Source: Planctomycetota bacterium
Lineage (GTDB): Bacteria > Planctomycetota > UBA1135 > GCA-002686595
DNA length: 64,000 nucleotides
Assembly: GCA_016709875.1 (NCBI GenBank)
Contig: JADJLZ010000005.1
Span: 496,001-560,000 of the forward strand
Direction of reading: 5' to 3'
Numbering within the stretch: the first letter of the stretch is position 1; every line of letters starts with the position of its first letter. The notes under the pieces were generated by a model. The model saw only the letters and a program-made list of their open reading frames with translations, did no database searches and was not told where the DNA came from. The position numbers and the translations under genes were made by a program. Of the stretch, positions 1 to 10,703 are shown one piece after another.

Positions 1-667
1 CGAGCGCTTCGCGGTAGCTACTGCGGTCGCGCGAGAGCTGGGTCGAGGTCTTCGTCAGCTCGAGCGAGCGGCGCGAGCGCTTGAGCACGATGTCCTCGGT
101 CGCGTCGACGAGCGCGTCGGCCTTGTACATCTTCTCGAGCTGGTCGAGCTCGTCGGTCTCGTCTTCGACGCGCGCCTGTTCCTGGCGCTTCTGGATCTCG
201 TCGCCGCGCTTCTGAAATGCGAGTTCGGAGCGCTGCCAGCCTTCGAGTGAGCGCCGCGTGCGCTCGAGGGCCGCCCGCGCGAGGTCCAAGGCCGAGCGCG
301 CGGCGCTCTCGTCGATTCGGTCGTGCTCCAGCACGCCCTGATGGCGCACGCTGGCCGACTGCGCCTCGAGCTCGGCCTTGTGGAGCTCCTCGTCGATCGC
401 GCGCGTGTCGAGCGTCGCGATCACATCGCCCTGCGCGACCGCCGTGCCCGCGGGCTTCGCGTCGAGCACGAGCAGTGCGCCCGAGTATTGCTCGGGCCAG
501 ATCGAGAGCGCGGCGGCGCCGCTGGGGACGAAGGTGCCGGTCTTCTCCAGGCGGCCGGCGGGGGCGGCTGTGGCGCTGCCGGTGGCCACGGGCGCGTGGC
601 CGCTCGTCGCGCAGGCGCCGGAGAGGAGTGCGAGGCAGGCAAGGAGCGCGAGTGTGCTGAGCTTCAT
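1..667 (-). CDS. Efflux/secretion adaptor lipoprotein (HlyD/RND periplasmic adaptor-like), 3' end outside window
   Basis: The gene starts at ATG 667 and runs off the left edge, so 222 residues are visible. A hydrophobic N-terminus ends in a lipobox-like LLSGAC with Cys19, so the protein is probably a lipoprotein on the periplasmic side. Residues about 40-95 look like half of a biotinyl-lipoyl hairpin (GALLVLDAKPAGTAVAQGDVIATLD), as in membrane-fusion proteins, where 'too strong a bond' positions such as AVAQGDVIATLD are conserved. From about residue 95 the chain is rich in E, K, R, Q and A in heptad spacing, the coiled-coil hairpin of these adaptors. Known adaptors link an inner-membrane pump to an outer-membrane channel; the pump gene would lie beyond the edge. 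The start is divergent from recQ, 18 bases away. The family is inferred from layout only. Confidence 0.7.
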   Translation of the reverse strand, partial: MKLSTLALLACLALLSGACATSGHAPVATGSATAAPAGRLEKTGTFVPSGAAALSIWPEQYSGALLVLDAKPAGTAVAQGDVIATLDTRAIDEELHKAELEAQSASVRHQGVLEHDRIDESAARSALDLARAALERTRRSLEGWQRSELAFQKRGDEIQKRQEQARVEDETDELDQLEKMYKADALVDATEDIVLKRSRRSLELTKTSTQLSRDRSSYREAL

Positions 668-685
668 CGTGGCAGCAGGGTAGCA

Positions 686-2583
<1,898 letters not shown>

Positions 2584-2587
<4 letters not shown>

Positions 2588-3783
2588 GCGATCAACCCCC
2601 GCAGCGCTTCGCCGAAGCGCCGCACGTCGTCGAGGTCGTTGTGCACCCAGGCGCTCGCGCGCAGCGTCGCCTCGACGCCGCAGGCATCGTGCAGCGGGTG
2701 CGCGCAGTGCCGTCCGGCGGAGACCAGCACGCCGAAAGCGTCGCTGAGCGTGCGCGCGGCGGTCTCGGCGTCCAGGCCGCGCGGCGGCAGTGCCAGCGCG
2801 ACGAGCGGGATGCGCGCGGCGGCATCGACGGGCCCGAGCAGGCGCACGCCGGGCAGATGCGCGCGCTCCTCGAGCAGCGCGCGCGCGAGCTCGCGGCCGT
2901 GCTGTTCGACCTGCGGCATGCCGATTTCGCGCAACAAGCGCAGCGCGGCCGCGAGGCCGAGTACGCCTTCGACATTGGGCGTGCCGGCCTCGAAGCGTTG
3001 CGGACCGCTGCGCAGCTCGCAACCCTGCGCGTCGACGCGCGCCACCATGCCGCCGCCCCAGCGTTGTGGTGCGAGGCGTTCGAGCCAGTCCTCGCGCGCG
3101 TAGAGCGCGCCGCTGCCGCTGGGGCCGCCGAGCTTGTGGCCCGAGAAGGCGTAGAAGTCGCACTCGAGCTCGCGCACGTCGAGCGCGAGGTGGCCCGCGC
3201 CTTGTGCGCCGTCGACGAAGACGGGAATGCCGCGCGCGTGCGCCAGCGCCGAGATCTCGCGCAACGGCGCGATCGCTCCGAGCACGTTCGAGGCGTGGTG
3301 CACGGCGACGAGCCTGGTGCGCGGTGTGAACAGCCCGGCGAGCCCCGCGTAGAGCGGCGTGCCGCGCTCGTCGAGCTCGAGCACGCGCGTCGCGCAGCGC
3401 TGGCGCCAGGGCAGCAGGTTCGAGTGGTGCTCGGCGCCCGTCAACAGCACCTCGTCCTGGGGTGCGAGGCCCAGCGCGCCGGCAACGAGGTTGGCGGCCT
3501 CGGTCGTGCCGCTGGTGAAGACGATCTCGGAGCTGGAGGCGCCCAGAAAGTTCGCGACCTCGTCGCGCGCCGCCTCGAAACGTTCGCTCGCCTCGGCCGC
3601 CAGCGCGTGCACGCCGCGGTGCACGTTGGCGCTGTACTGCTCGTGGTACTCGCGCAGGGCCTCGAGCACGGCGCGCGGACGCGGCGTGGTCGAGGCGTTG
3701 TCGAGCCAGGCGATGCGCCGGCCGCCGAGTTCGCGCGCGAGCAGCGGGAATTGAGCGCGCAGCGCGGAGAAGTCGGCGCTCAT
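2584..3783 (-). CDS. sufS: Cysteine desulfurase, SufS/Csd type
   Basis: A 399-residue PLP enzyme of aminotransferase class V that takes sulfur from cysteine for Fe-S cluster assembly. Visible landmarks are the DGAQ aspartate (D191), the PLP lysine in SGHK (K217), and the persulfide cysteine in RHCAHPLH (C360), whose RxxCA context is that of group II (SufS) rather than IscS. Length matches the family. Its ATG overlaps the stop of the upstream ligase-like gene by four bases (ATGA), so the two are co-translated. No sufBCD or sufU is next to it, so the partner acceptor must be encoded elsewhere; a dedicated role with the neighbouring ligase is possible. Confidence 0.9.
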
Positions 3784-5057
3784 GGGCGCTCCCGCACGAG
3801 CGTGGCGGCGTCGACGTGCAAGGCGCGCACGAGGCGGTACTTGCCCGAGGCTTCGACCGGCAGGCTGCTCACGCGGCGCGTGCGAGGTTCACAGCCGAGC
3901 AGCGCGGTCAGCGCCTCTTGCGCGCGCGCGAGTTCGAGCTCCTCGGTTCCGTCGCCGACGAGATCGAGTTCGACCTCGCGTGCGCCACGCTGCACCACAC
4001 GGTAGTTGAGCAGCCCGCGCACCTCCGCCAGCGCGCGGTCGACGCTGCGCAGCGTCACGAGGCGGCCGTCCGCCGCCACCAGCGTGTCCTGCGCGCGGCC
4101 CTCGATGGATTCCAGCGTCAGGCCCGGCGCGCCGCACGGGCACGGACCCTGTGCGGGGCGCACGAGGTCGCCCGTGTCGAAGCGCACCAGGTTGAGCCAC
4201 GGATTGCGCAGCGGGGTGACCAACACCAGCGCCACGCCGGGCAGCGCCGCAAGAGGTGCGAGCTCGACGTGGCTCCAGGCGGCGTTGTGGTGCTGGCGGC
4301 CGTGCTCGCACTCGCAGAAGACGAAGCCGCACTCGGTCGAGCCGTAGGCGTCGACGAGCGGCGCGTCGAAGGCGCGCTCGATCGCAGCGACGTGGCGCCG
4401 CGAGGGGAACTCGTAGCTGAGGTCGATGAACTTCGGCTGCACGGGCCGCCGCCCGAGCGCGAGCAGGCGCGTCGAGAAGTACGCCAGGTAGGCCGGGTCG
4501 GCCTCCAGTGCGTGCGGTGCGAAGCGCTCGAGCTCGTCGGCCATGCGCAGCACCTCGGCGTCCGACCAGCGGCCCGGGTCGACGGTCTGGTTGAGGAACA
4601 GCGTGCGCTCGCCCTCGATGCGCTCCTCCATCGGCAGCGCGCCGACGTGGCACAGGTTTCCCGAGCACACCGGCGTCGTGAGCACCGCCTCGCGGAAGCC
4701 CTTGCGACGGACCCACTCGGCGCACACGCGGTGCGCTGTGAAGCCTTCGAGTTCCTGCGCGTCCCACCAGGGCTGGTGCCAGAGCACCTGCACGCGCTCG
4801 CCGCTCGTGCCGCTGGTTCCGACCAGCGCGACTTCGCCGCTGCGCAGCAGCTCGGGCAGCGCCTGACCCTCGGGGACGAAGCCGTGCGGGAAGGCGCGTC
4901 GCATTCCCTCCTTGGAGAGCACAGGGAAACGCGCCAGCGCCTCGTCCGTGCTCTCGCCCTCGCGCGGCGCGCCGACGCCGCGGTAGAGCGGCACGCGCTG
5001 CGCGCAGTGCTCGAGCACCTCGCGCAGCGTGCGCGGCGGATCCAGGACGAGGCTCAC
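3780..5057 (-). CDS. Phenylacetate-CoA ligase / coenzyme F390 synthetase-like adenylating protein
   Basis: About 425 residues of the PaaK-like branch of the ANL adenylate-forming superfamily. Visible are the phosphate-loop GTSGTSGE, an aromatic-rich substrate region, the adenine-contacting YGSTECG, and RFDTGDLVR, the conserved D of motif A8; a CPCG pair follows the last. These enzymes activate a carboxylate as an acyl-adenylate and usually pass it to CoA; the substrate here cannot be told. I chose GTG 5057 (VSLVLDPPRTLREV) because it fits family N-termini; a TTG at 5093 would add twelve residues. The stop overlaps the sufS start, making a two-gene operon. The gene is divergent from the peptidase S51 gene. 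Confidence 0.75.
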   Translation of the reverse strand: MSLVLDPPRTLREVLEHCAQRVPLYRGVGAPREGESTDEALARFPVLSKEGMRRAFPHGFVPEGQALPELLRSGEVALVGTSGTSGERVQVLWHQPWWDAQELEGFTAHRVCAEWVRRKGFREAVLTTPVCSGNLCHVGALPMEERIEGERTLFLNQTVDPGRWSDAEVLRMADELERFAPHALEADPAYLAYFSTRLLALGRRPVQPKFIDLSYEFPSRRHVAAIERAFDAPLVDAYGSTECGFVFCECEHGRQHHNAAWSHVELAPLAALPGVALVLVTPLRNPWLNLVRFDTGDLVRPAQGPCPCGAPGLTLESIEGRAQDTLVAADGRLVTLRSVDRALAEVRGLLNYRVVQRGAREVELDLVGDGTEELELARAQEALTALLGCEPRTRRVSSLPVEASGKYRLVRALHVDAATLVRERP

Positions 5058-5097
5058 GCGGTCCAAGATCGCGCAGCCGCGCGCTGCATGCAAGAAT

Positions 5098-5778
5098 ATG
5101 CCCGTGAGCGCGACCTTCTACCTGTGTGCCAGCCACCATTCCCGCAACCGCGCCGGCCAGGAGCTCCTGCGCGAGATCACGCGACCGCTCGGGCGCGGGT
5201 TTCGTGCCTGCCACGTCGGTTGCTTCCACGACGACGACCGCAAGTGGGCCAAGGTGACCACGAGTTTCCTCGAGTCGCTGGGCGCGCGCTGCAGCTCGCC
5301 ACGCCTCAGTGATCCGAAGGTCGACATCGCCGCCGCGCGCGTGGCGATCGAGGAGGCCGAGTTCCTGTACCTCGACGGCGGCGACACCGTCGCAGGCGTC
5401 GGGCACATCCGTGCGCGCGGGCTGCTCGACGCGTTCGAGCGGGCCGCACAGAGCGCACAGGTGATCTTCGGTCTCTCCGGCGGGGCCTGCGCCGCGGCGC
5501 CGTACACGATCGGATACGACGGGCGCGAGCAGCCCTACGTCGCGCCTTGCCTGGGAATCGGCGCGCCGCTGCCGCTCGACGTTCACGACGAGCAGAGCGA
5601 CTGGGCCGAGCTGCGCGCGTTGCTCGCACTGCGACCCAAGCGCAAGCAAGGCATCGTCCTTCCGACGAACGCGGTCTTGCGCGTCGGGCCGCGTGGCGGA
5701 CTGGATTCGCACGCCGAGCCGGCCTGCGAGATTCGCAGCCTCGCGACGGACGGCTCGTGGCGAGTCGAGCGGATCTGA
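5098..5778 (+). CDS. Peptidase S51 family protein (peptidase E / cyanophycinase-like)
   Basis: A 226-residue cytoplasmic protein with the class I glutamine-amidotransferase-like fold of family S51. YLDGGDTVAG (about 91-100) matches the family's GG-D/N loop, and GLSGGACAAA (126-133) is the nucleophile elbow with S127. Known members hydrolyse Asp-X dipeptides (PepE) or cyanophycin; the exact substrate is not clear from sequence. No signal peptide is seen. ATG 5098 was chosen because it opens directly into the first strand (ATFYLCASHH); a longer frame upstream would run into the divergent ligase gene. A 13-base direct repeat spans the stop codon (5760-5772 and 5781-5793). Confidence 0.8.
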   Translation: MPVSATFYLCASHHSRNRAGQELLREITRPLGRGFRACHVGCFHDDDRKWAKVTTSFLESLGARCSSPRLSDPKVDIAAARVAIEEAEFLYLDGGDTVAGVGHIRARGLLDAFERAAQSAQVIFGLSGGACAAAPYTIGYDGREQPYVAPCLGIGAPLPLDVHDEQSDWAELRALLALRPKRKQGIVLPTNAVLRVGPRGGLDSHAEPACEIRSLATDGSWRVERI

Positions 5779-5986
5779 ACGCGAGTCGAGCGGCTGCGCA
5801 CTGCGCACTTCTCCACTCGCGCGCTTGACTGCGGAGAACACGCGGGGTGTGTGCTGTTTTCGTGTGGCACGCGCTGTGAAGGGGAGAGAAGACCCCCGCC
5901 CCCGGATCGACCGGGTGGGTTACAACAGGCTGTCGGCTCGCGCGCGTCCAGATGACGCACGCCGACCCAAGAACTTCCGAGGTGTC

Positions 5987-8900
5987 ATGTTCCAATTCAG
6001 GTCTCGTGCGTCCTTCGCTCGCTCTGCTCTGCTCGCCCAATCGCTCCTTGCCGCGGCCGCACTCACGGCGGCGGGCTGTGGCGGATGGGGAAGCGTCTCC
6101 CCTGGTTCGTCCAATCTGCTGACGCCCTCCGGCACGCCCGGTGCGATCCTCGCGCAGCCGCTCGCGCAACTCTCCGCGCACGAGTTCGCGCGCACGCTCG
6201 TCGTCGACGAGAACCAGGGCGGCGCGCGCACGCAGATGCACCTCACCGGCGCATGGTACGGTCGGCTCGTCGACGTCCTCGACGAAACGGGCGCGCTCCA
6301 GAACACGAACCTTGTGGTGGGCGAGGAGATCCGCACCGACGGCGTCGACTTCGCCGTCCGGGTCAACGCGCACACGGGCCGCACGAGCGTGCAGATCCTT
6401 CACGCGGCGCAGAGCCGCGAGTACCAGGACGCATTCCGGCGTCTCGAGTCGAACCTGACGCCGATCGCGGCCAAGGGCCTGGACCCGGCGGAGCTGCCGC
6501 CGTTCCCGCTCGTGCCGCGCGACGCGGCCATCCTGCTGCGCTTCGACGACCTCGTCGACGCGGCGAGCCTCCGGCCCGACACGCTGCGGATCGCGGTGGG
6601 GACCCCGCCGCTCACCGCCTTCCCCGTCCGGCTCCTGCGAGACGTCAACCACGGCGATCTGCTCGACGCGGACGGCGACGGGCAGCTGGAATTCCACACC
6701 ACGCGCGTGATCCTCGACACCACCGTCTCGGAGTTGGAAGCGACGCAGTCCGCGGATCCGCTGCCGATCCAGGAGCTCGGCCTGCCGGCCAGCGAGAACG
6801 CCTCGCAGGCCAACGTCGCGCTGCTGATCCCGACGCGGGCTGATCCCTCCGCCGGACAGACCGCGCTGCTCACGAACCTCTCGGGGCACGGGCTCGCCAG
6901 CGCAGGCAACGGCCCGGTCGCGCAGGGGTCCGCGACGCGCACCCTCGTGCGCGCGCTGCGCTCGGGAGGTGCACCCTCCGACTCGAACCACGGCTTCCTG
7001 GCACCCGCCGCACCCGCGCGCGTCGTCGGTTCGCAGGCCGCGCACATCTCCACCCCGACGGGGTCCAGCGGGAATTTCCTGACGAACGTCGACTTCGACT
7101 TCGATCCCTGTTCCCAAGTGCTGAAGACGGGCGACATCCTCTCGCAGGCCGGCGTGCTCGCGCAGGTGCTGCAGGACAGCGGCGTACCGGTTGGCGGCAC
7201 CGTCAACGGCGTGAACTTCCAGATCCTGTCTCCGCTCGGCGGCAGCCTGTCTGCCGGTCCCGTGCGTGTGAACACGAGCTGGGACCCGGTCGTGGACGCG
7301 GGCCTCGAAGGCTGCTTCGTGACCTACACCGCGCAGGCCGCGGGCGCGACGCAGCCCGGCCAGGGTGTCTCGAGCGATGCGCGCGTGCTGGTGCGCTTCA
7401 GCCAGCCGATCGACCCGGCCAGCATGAGCGCCTTCGGGGCGATGCCGATCCTGCGCGTCGATCCGGCCTCCGCGGCGCCGGGGGCGCGCGACTTCGTCGT
7501 CGGCGAGGTCGCTGCGACCTCAGCCAGCGCGCGCGAGTTCGCTTTCGCGCCCGTGGCACCCTTCGCGCACACGCTCGGGTCGGCGAGCGACGCCTACTTC
7601 CTGGCGCTGGGCTCGGGGTCCACCGGACCGCTCGACCTCTCGGGCAATCCGCTGGCCGACGCGCTGCCGGCGGTGCGCTTCACGATCGACGCGGCGGACG
7701 CCACCGAGCAGAACGCGGGCCTCGTGTTCCGCTTCTCCTCGACGGACGAACTGGGCAACGACGGCAAGCCGGAGTGGCGCGGGCAGTTCCTGCTCGATCT
7801 CGCGCAGGGCACCGCCAACCCCAGGCCCGTCACGCGCCTGCGCGCGACCTGCGACCGGACCCTGCCGATTCCCGGCAACATGGCGAGCTACCCGTCGGGG
7901 GTGCAGACCCCGATGACCGGCCTGGGAGCCAGGCTGCAGTCGCTGTGGCGCTACTGCGACGTGGGCCTCGGTCTCCTGGATGAGAGCACCTGCAACGTCG
8001 ACATCGAGCACTTGTACTGGGCGCCCGCGGGCGGAGCGGTCGTGGCCGACTCGTACTCCCTGTTCGAGATGCGGCTCTCGCACACCAAGTTCCTGCCCGA
8101 CGAGAGTGTGAGCCCGTCGACGCTGCTGCCGATGCATCCGCGCTCGGGGCTCTCGAACGTGTTCGCGCGCAACGTGCTCGACGGTGTGCAGGATCCGCAG
8201 CGCGTCGTGCACGACCGCAGCCTCGGCTACGTCGTGGACCCTGCCGACCAGAAGCTCGCGGCGACCGGGGCCGAGACGATCATGCCCTTCCCGCTCAACC
8301 AGGGCGTCCCGATCTCGCAGTACCAGTACTACACCTGGCGCGACACCGCGGTCCTCTCCAAGGGTGCGGTGGGCGATTCGCCCGGCGCGGAGCTGCGCTC
8401 GGTGTGCTCGATCCTCTTCGGCACCGGCTCGGGGACCTGCGTGTCGTGCCCCTACACCAACTTCAGCGGGAACAACCCGGCTCCGTCGATCGCGCTGCCG
8501 CTCCTGATGGAGTTCCGCTGCTTCCCCGACTCGGGCGCGCTCGGTGTGAACTCGCTGGATGTCAACCTCGCGGTCAACTCCTCGGCCACGCCCAACTTCC
8601 GGGCCTTCTCGGCCGGTGGCGTGAACACCGCCGGCCAGACGATCGTGGTCAACCCGGACCTGGCGTCCCACGCTACCGGCGGCTTCAACCCCAACTCCGT
8701 CCCTCCCGGCCAGCCGACGCTCGGCGTCGACAACGTCGTGCAGCTGGGCGAGATGGATCTGGTCCTGCGTGTGAGCCGCATGCACTCGATCTGGCTCGAC
8801 ACGCAGTTCAACGCGCCGCACTACTTCGCTCCGGTGGTCGAGCCGCGTGAAGCGGACCAGCCGGCAGGCACGAGCGTGCGCCTGGACTACCGCGGCGCGA

Positions 8901-9196
8901 CGCAGATGCAGCCCCCGACCGCGGCGAACATCGCCACGGACGCCAACTTCATCGACATGTACGGCAACGCGGCCCTGTGCAACGTGATCCCTCCGCCGCT
9001 CAACAGCTGCGGCATGGTCCCCTGCACCACCAACGGCGTGCCCACCTTCCTCGGGGGCGCAGCCGGCCTCTGGCGCTCGAGCCTCTCGCAGATCGACGGC
9101 GCCAAGCTGTTCCAGGTGCGCGTGACCTTCGTGTCGAACACCGCGACGAACCTCTCGCCGAAGCTCTCGGCGCTGGGCTTCGCCTACGGTCAGTAG
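5987..9196 (+). CDS. Large secreted lipoprotein with bacterial Ig-like (SbsA-type) domains
   Basis: A 1069-residue protein with a signal peptide ending in LTAAGC (Cys31), a lipoprotein signal. Two segments look like SbsA-type Ig domains: residues about 175-235 (AILLRFDDLVDAASLRPDTLRI) and about 465-565 (VLVRFSQPIDPASM), each starting with the strand that carries the family's typical 'F-sP-vd-s' pattern. The rest is rich in G, S, T, A and D with few lysines, typical of secreted planctomycete proteins. A Cys cluster (CSILFGTGSGTCVSC) lies near residue 805-820. Function is unknown; a surface or structural role is a guess. GAGG about seven bases upstream supports the start. It stands alone, followed by a good terminator. 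Confidence 0.75.
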   Translation: MFQFRSRASFARSALLAQSLLAAAALTAAGCGGWGSVSPGSSNLLTPSGTPGAILAQPLAQLSAHEFARTLVVDENQGGARTQMHLTGAWYGRLVDVLDETGALQNTNLVVGEEIRTDGVDFAVRVNAHTGRTSVQILHAAQSREYQDAFRRLESNLTPIAAKGLDPAELPPFPLVPRDAAILLRFDDLVDAASLRPDTLRIAVGTPPLTAFPVRLLRDVNHGDLLDADGDGQLEFHTTRVILDTTVSELEATQSADPLPIQELGLPASENASQANVALLIPTRADPSAGQTALLTNLSGHGLASAGNGPVAQGSATRTLVRALRSGGAPSDSNHGFLAPAAPARVVGSQAAHISTPTGSSGNFLTNVDFDFDPCSQVLKTGDILSQAGVLAQVLQDSGVPVGGTVNGVNFQILSPLGGSLSAGPVRVNTSWDPVVDAGLEGCFVTYTAQAAGATQPGQGVSSDARVLVRFSQPIDPASMSAFGAMPILRVDPASAAPGARDFVVGEVAATSASAREFAFAPVAPFAHTLGSASDAYFLALGSGSTGPLDLSGNPLADALPAVRFTIDAADATEQNAGLVFRFSSTDELGNDGKPEWRGQFLLDLAQGTANPRPVTRLRATCDRTLPIPGNMASYPSGVQTPMTGLGARLQSLWRYCDVGLGLLDESTCNVDIEHLYWAPAGGAVVADSYSLFEMRLSHTKFLPDESVSPSTLLPMHPRSGLSNVFARNVLDGVQDPQRVVHDRSLGYVVDPADQKLAATGAETIMPFPLNQGVPISQYQYYTWRDTAVLSKGAVGDSPGAELRSVCSILFGTGSGTCVSCPYTNFSGNNPAPSIALPLLMEFRCFPDSGALGVNSLDVNLAVNSSATPNFRAFSAGGVNTAGQTIVVNPDLASHATGGFNPNSVPPGQPTLGVDNVVQLGEMDLVLRVSRMHSIWLDTQFNAPHYFAPVVEPREADQPAGTSVRLDYRGATQMQPPTAANIATDANFIDMYGNAALCNVIPPPLNSCGMVPCTTNGVPTFLGGAAGLWRSSLSQIDGAKLFQVRVTFVSNTATNLSPKLSALGFAYGQ

Positions 9197-9206
9197 TCGA
9201 GCCGGG

Positions 9207-9241
9207 CCGGCGCGCCGCCGAAGGGCGGCGCGTCGGCTTTT
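9207..9241 (+). terminator. Rho-independent terminator after the large lipoprotein gene
   Basis: A 13-base stem with one mismatch (9207-9219 against 9224-9236, CCGGCGCGCCGCC / GGCGGCGCGTCGG) closes a four-base loop and is followed at once by CTTTT. It lies ten bases after the stop codon, which is ideal. It also separates this gene from the convergent gene pair ending at 9246. Confidence 0.85.
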
Positions 9242-9245
9242 CGTC

Positions 9246-9857
9246 TCAGCCCGCGCCGAAGTGCTCGACCACCCGCTGTGCGCGTTCGAGGTGCTCGAGG
9301 GGTTCGATGAAGTCGGCGATCTCCGCCAGGACCTCTTCGAGGTCCGCGCGCGTGCCGCCGCAGCGCAGCGCGCCGCGCACGTGGCTGGCGAGTTGGCGCT
9401 CCTGGCCCAGCGACGCGAGCGCGCACACCGCGAGCAGTTCGCGCATGCGCGGCGCCAGTCCTGCGCGCGCGAGCACGCGGCCGTAGGCGTGCTCGAGGAC
9501 CCAGCGCTCGAACTGCGGATGCTGGCGCGCGAGCATCGCCTGCACCGCGGGCGCGTCGTGCTCGTAGATGCGGCGGAAAAGCTGTTCGCCGCGCGCGCGC
9601 AGCTCGGGAACTGCGGCGCGATCCTCCTCGTCCGCATCGGGCAGCCCGAGCCCGCCCTGCGCCTCGAGCACGGCGTAGGCCTCGACGCCGCGCGGGAAGC
9701 CGGCGAAGACGTGCACCTGCAGCAGCGCCTCGCGCCAGCTCCGATCGGGCTCGCCCGGCGGCGCGTCGCGGCGCAATTGCGCGAGCACGTCGAAGCGGCC
9801 GAGCACCGCGGAGGTGAACACGCGCGCGAGGCGCCGCTCGGCGGGGGAGAGGCTCAT
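9246..9857 (-). CDS. Carboxymuconolactone decarboxylase-like (AhpD fold) protein
   Basis: A 203-residue all-helical protein. Residues about 135-180 hold the family core (RELLAVCALASLGQ, LASHVRGALRCGGTRADLEEVL), with a conserved His and an ALRCG segment. The CxxC of true AhpD peroxidases is absent, so a peroxidase reaction is unlikely; decarboxylase-like or unknown function fits better. The N-terminal half (about 1-90) is less typical of the family. Its ATG overlaps the psd stop by four bases (ATGA), so it is translated with phosphatidylserine decarboxylase, but I know no functional link. Confidence 0.75.
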   Translation of the reverse strand: MSLSPAERRLARVFTSAVLGRFDVLAQLRRDAPPGEPDRSWREALLQVHVFAGFPRGVEAYAVLEAQGGLGLPDADEEDRAAVPELRARGEQLFRRIYEHDAPAVQAMLARQHPQFERWVLEHAYGRVLARAGLAPRMRELLAVCALASLGQERQLASHVRGALRCGGTRADLEEVLAEIADFIEPLEHLERAQRVVEHFGAG

Positions 9858-10648
9858 GCGATGAGGTAGCGGCCGATCGCCTGGCCGAGCTTGACCTGGT
9901 CTCCCTCGCGCAGGCTCTCGAGCGGTGCGGTGAGACCGCGCGGCGCGAGCAGCACGATCGTCGAGCCCATCTCGAAGCGCGCGAGCTCCGCGCCGCGCTC
10001 GAAGGGCAGCGCCGGGGCGAGTTCGCCCTCGCGGCCGGTCTCGAGGCCGACGACGCGCATGCGCCCGACGTTGGTCGCGCCGACGAGCACCAGCCAGAAG
10101 GCGCCGCGCGCGGTCTCCAGGCGCAGCGCGACGCGCTCGTTGACCGGCAGCACCATGCGCCGTGCGAGCACGGCGGGCGCGACCGAGTAGAGCGAGCCAG
10201 CGAGCCAGTGCGCGCGCGTCAGGCGGCAGCTCTCGTGCGCGTGGATGCGGTGGTAGTCGCGCGGCGAGAGGTAGATCGTCCAGGAGAAGCCGCCCTCGAG
10301 TGCGGGGTCTTCCTCGCCGCCGAGCAGCTCGCGCACCGAGTAGGGCTTGCCCTTGGCCTGCAGGATCGTTCCCTGCTCGAGCGGCGAGAGGCTCTGCAGC
10401 GTGCCGTCGACGGGCGAGACGAAGAGCGCCGGGTCGCGCTCGATCGTGCGCGCGCCCTCCTTCAGCCGCCGCGCGAAGAAAGCGCCCAGGCAGGGGTGCT
10501 CCTCGAGCGGCAGGCGCATCTGCGACAGGTCGGCCCCGGTCGCGCGCGCGTAGCCGCGGTAGACGATCGCGCGCAGCGGACGCGGGATCTTGCAGTCGGC
10601 GAGCCAGCCGACCGTGCGCGAGAGCGCCGTACGAAAAGGAGTGCCCAT
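9854..10648 (-). CDS. psd: Phosphatidylserine decarboxylase proenzyme
   Basis: This membrane-associated enzyme makes phosphatidylethanolamine. The 264-residue chain contains the autocleavage site as MGSTIVLL, with cleavage expected between G228 and S229, where the Ser becomes the pyruvoyl cofactor; most relatives have LGST. VSPVDGTL and YHRIHAH supply the conserved Asp and His of the self-processing triad. The length is close to other bacterial Psd enzymes. The only usable start in frame is ATG 10648, which lies inside the 3' arm of a perfect 14-base hairpin with no clear ribosome binding site, so initiation may depend on RNA structure or on coupling to the gene before it. Confidence 0.92.
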   Translation of the reverse strand: MGTPFRTALSRTVGWLADCKIPRPLRAIVYRGYARATGADLSQMRLPLEEHPCLGAFFARRLKEGARTIERDPALFVSPVDGTLQSLSPLEQGTILQAKGKPYSVRELLGGEEDPALEGGFSWTIYLSPRDYHRIHAHESCRLTRAHWLAGSLYSVAPAVLARRMVLPVNERVALRLETARGAFWLVLVGATNVGRMRVVGLETGREGELAPALPFERGAELARFEMGSTIVLLAPRGLTAPLESLREGDQVKLGQAIGRYLIA

Positions 10649-10672
10649 CCGCGACAGTGTCGCGGATGGGCA
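10642..10672 (-). promoter_or_regulatory. Perfect hairpin enclosing the psd start codon
   Basis: TGCCCATCCGCGAC at 10642-10655 pairs perfectly with GTCGCGGATGGGCA at 10659-10672, leaving a three-base loop. Read on the reverse strand, the structure is followed by CTCCTTTTCG, so it resembles a terminator for the upstream gene (stop at 10704), yet the psd ATG is in the 3' arm. It could be a terminator, an attenuator or a translational lock; the sequence alone does not decide. Confidence 0.6.
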
Positions 10673-10703
10673 GCCTGGATGCCAAGTGCGCTGGGGAGTG
10701 CGC

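Noticed and set aside
323..685. Longer N-terminus for recQ
   Set aside because: The frame is open upstream, but it overlaps the divergent lipoprotein gene, is Arg/Ala-rich and matches nothing of RecQ.
5760..5793. 13-base direct repeat GCGAGTCGAGCGG
   Set aside because: A single pair with a 21-base period at the peptidase stop codon; no other copies or operator logic were found.
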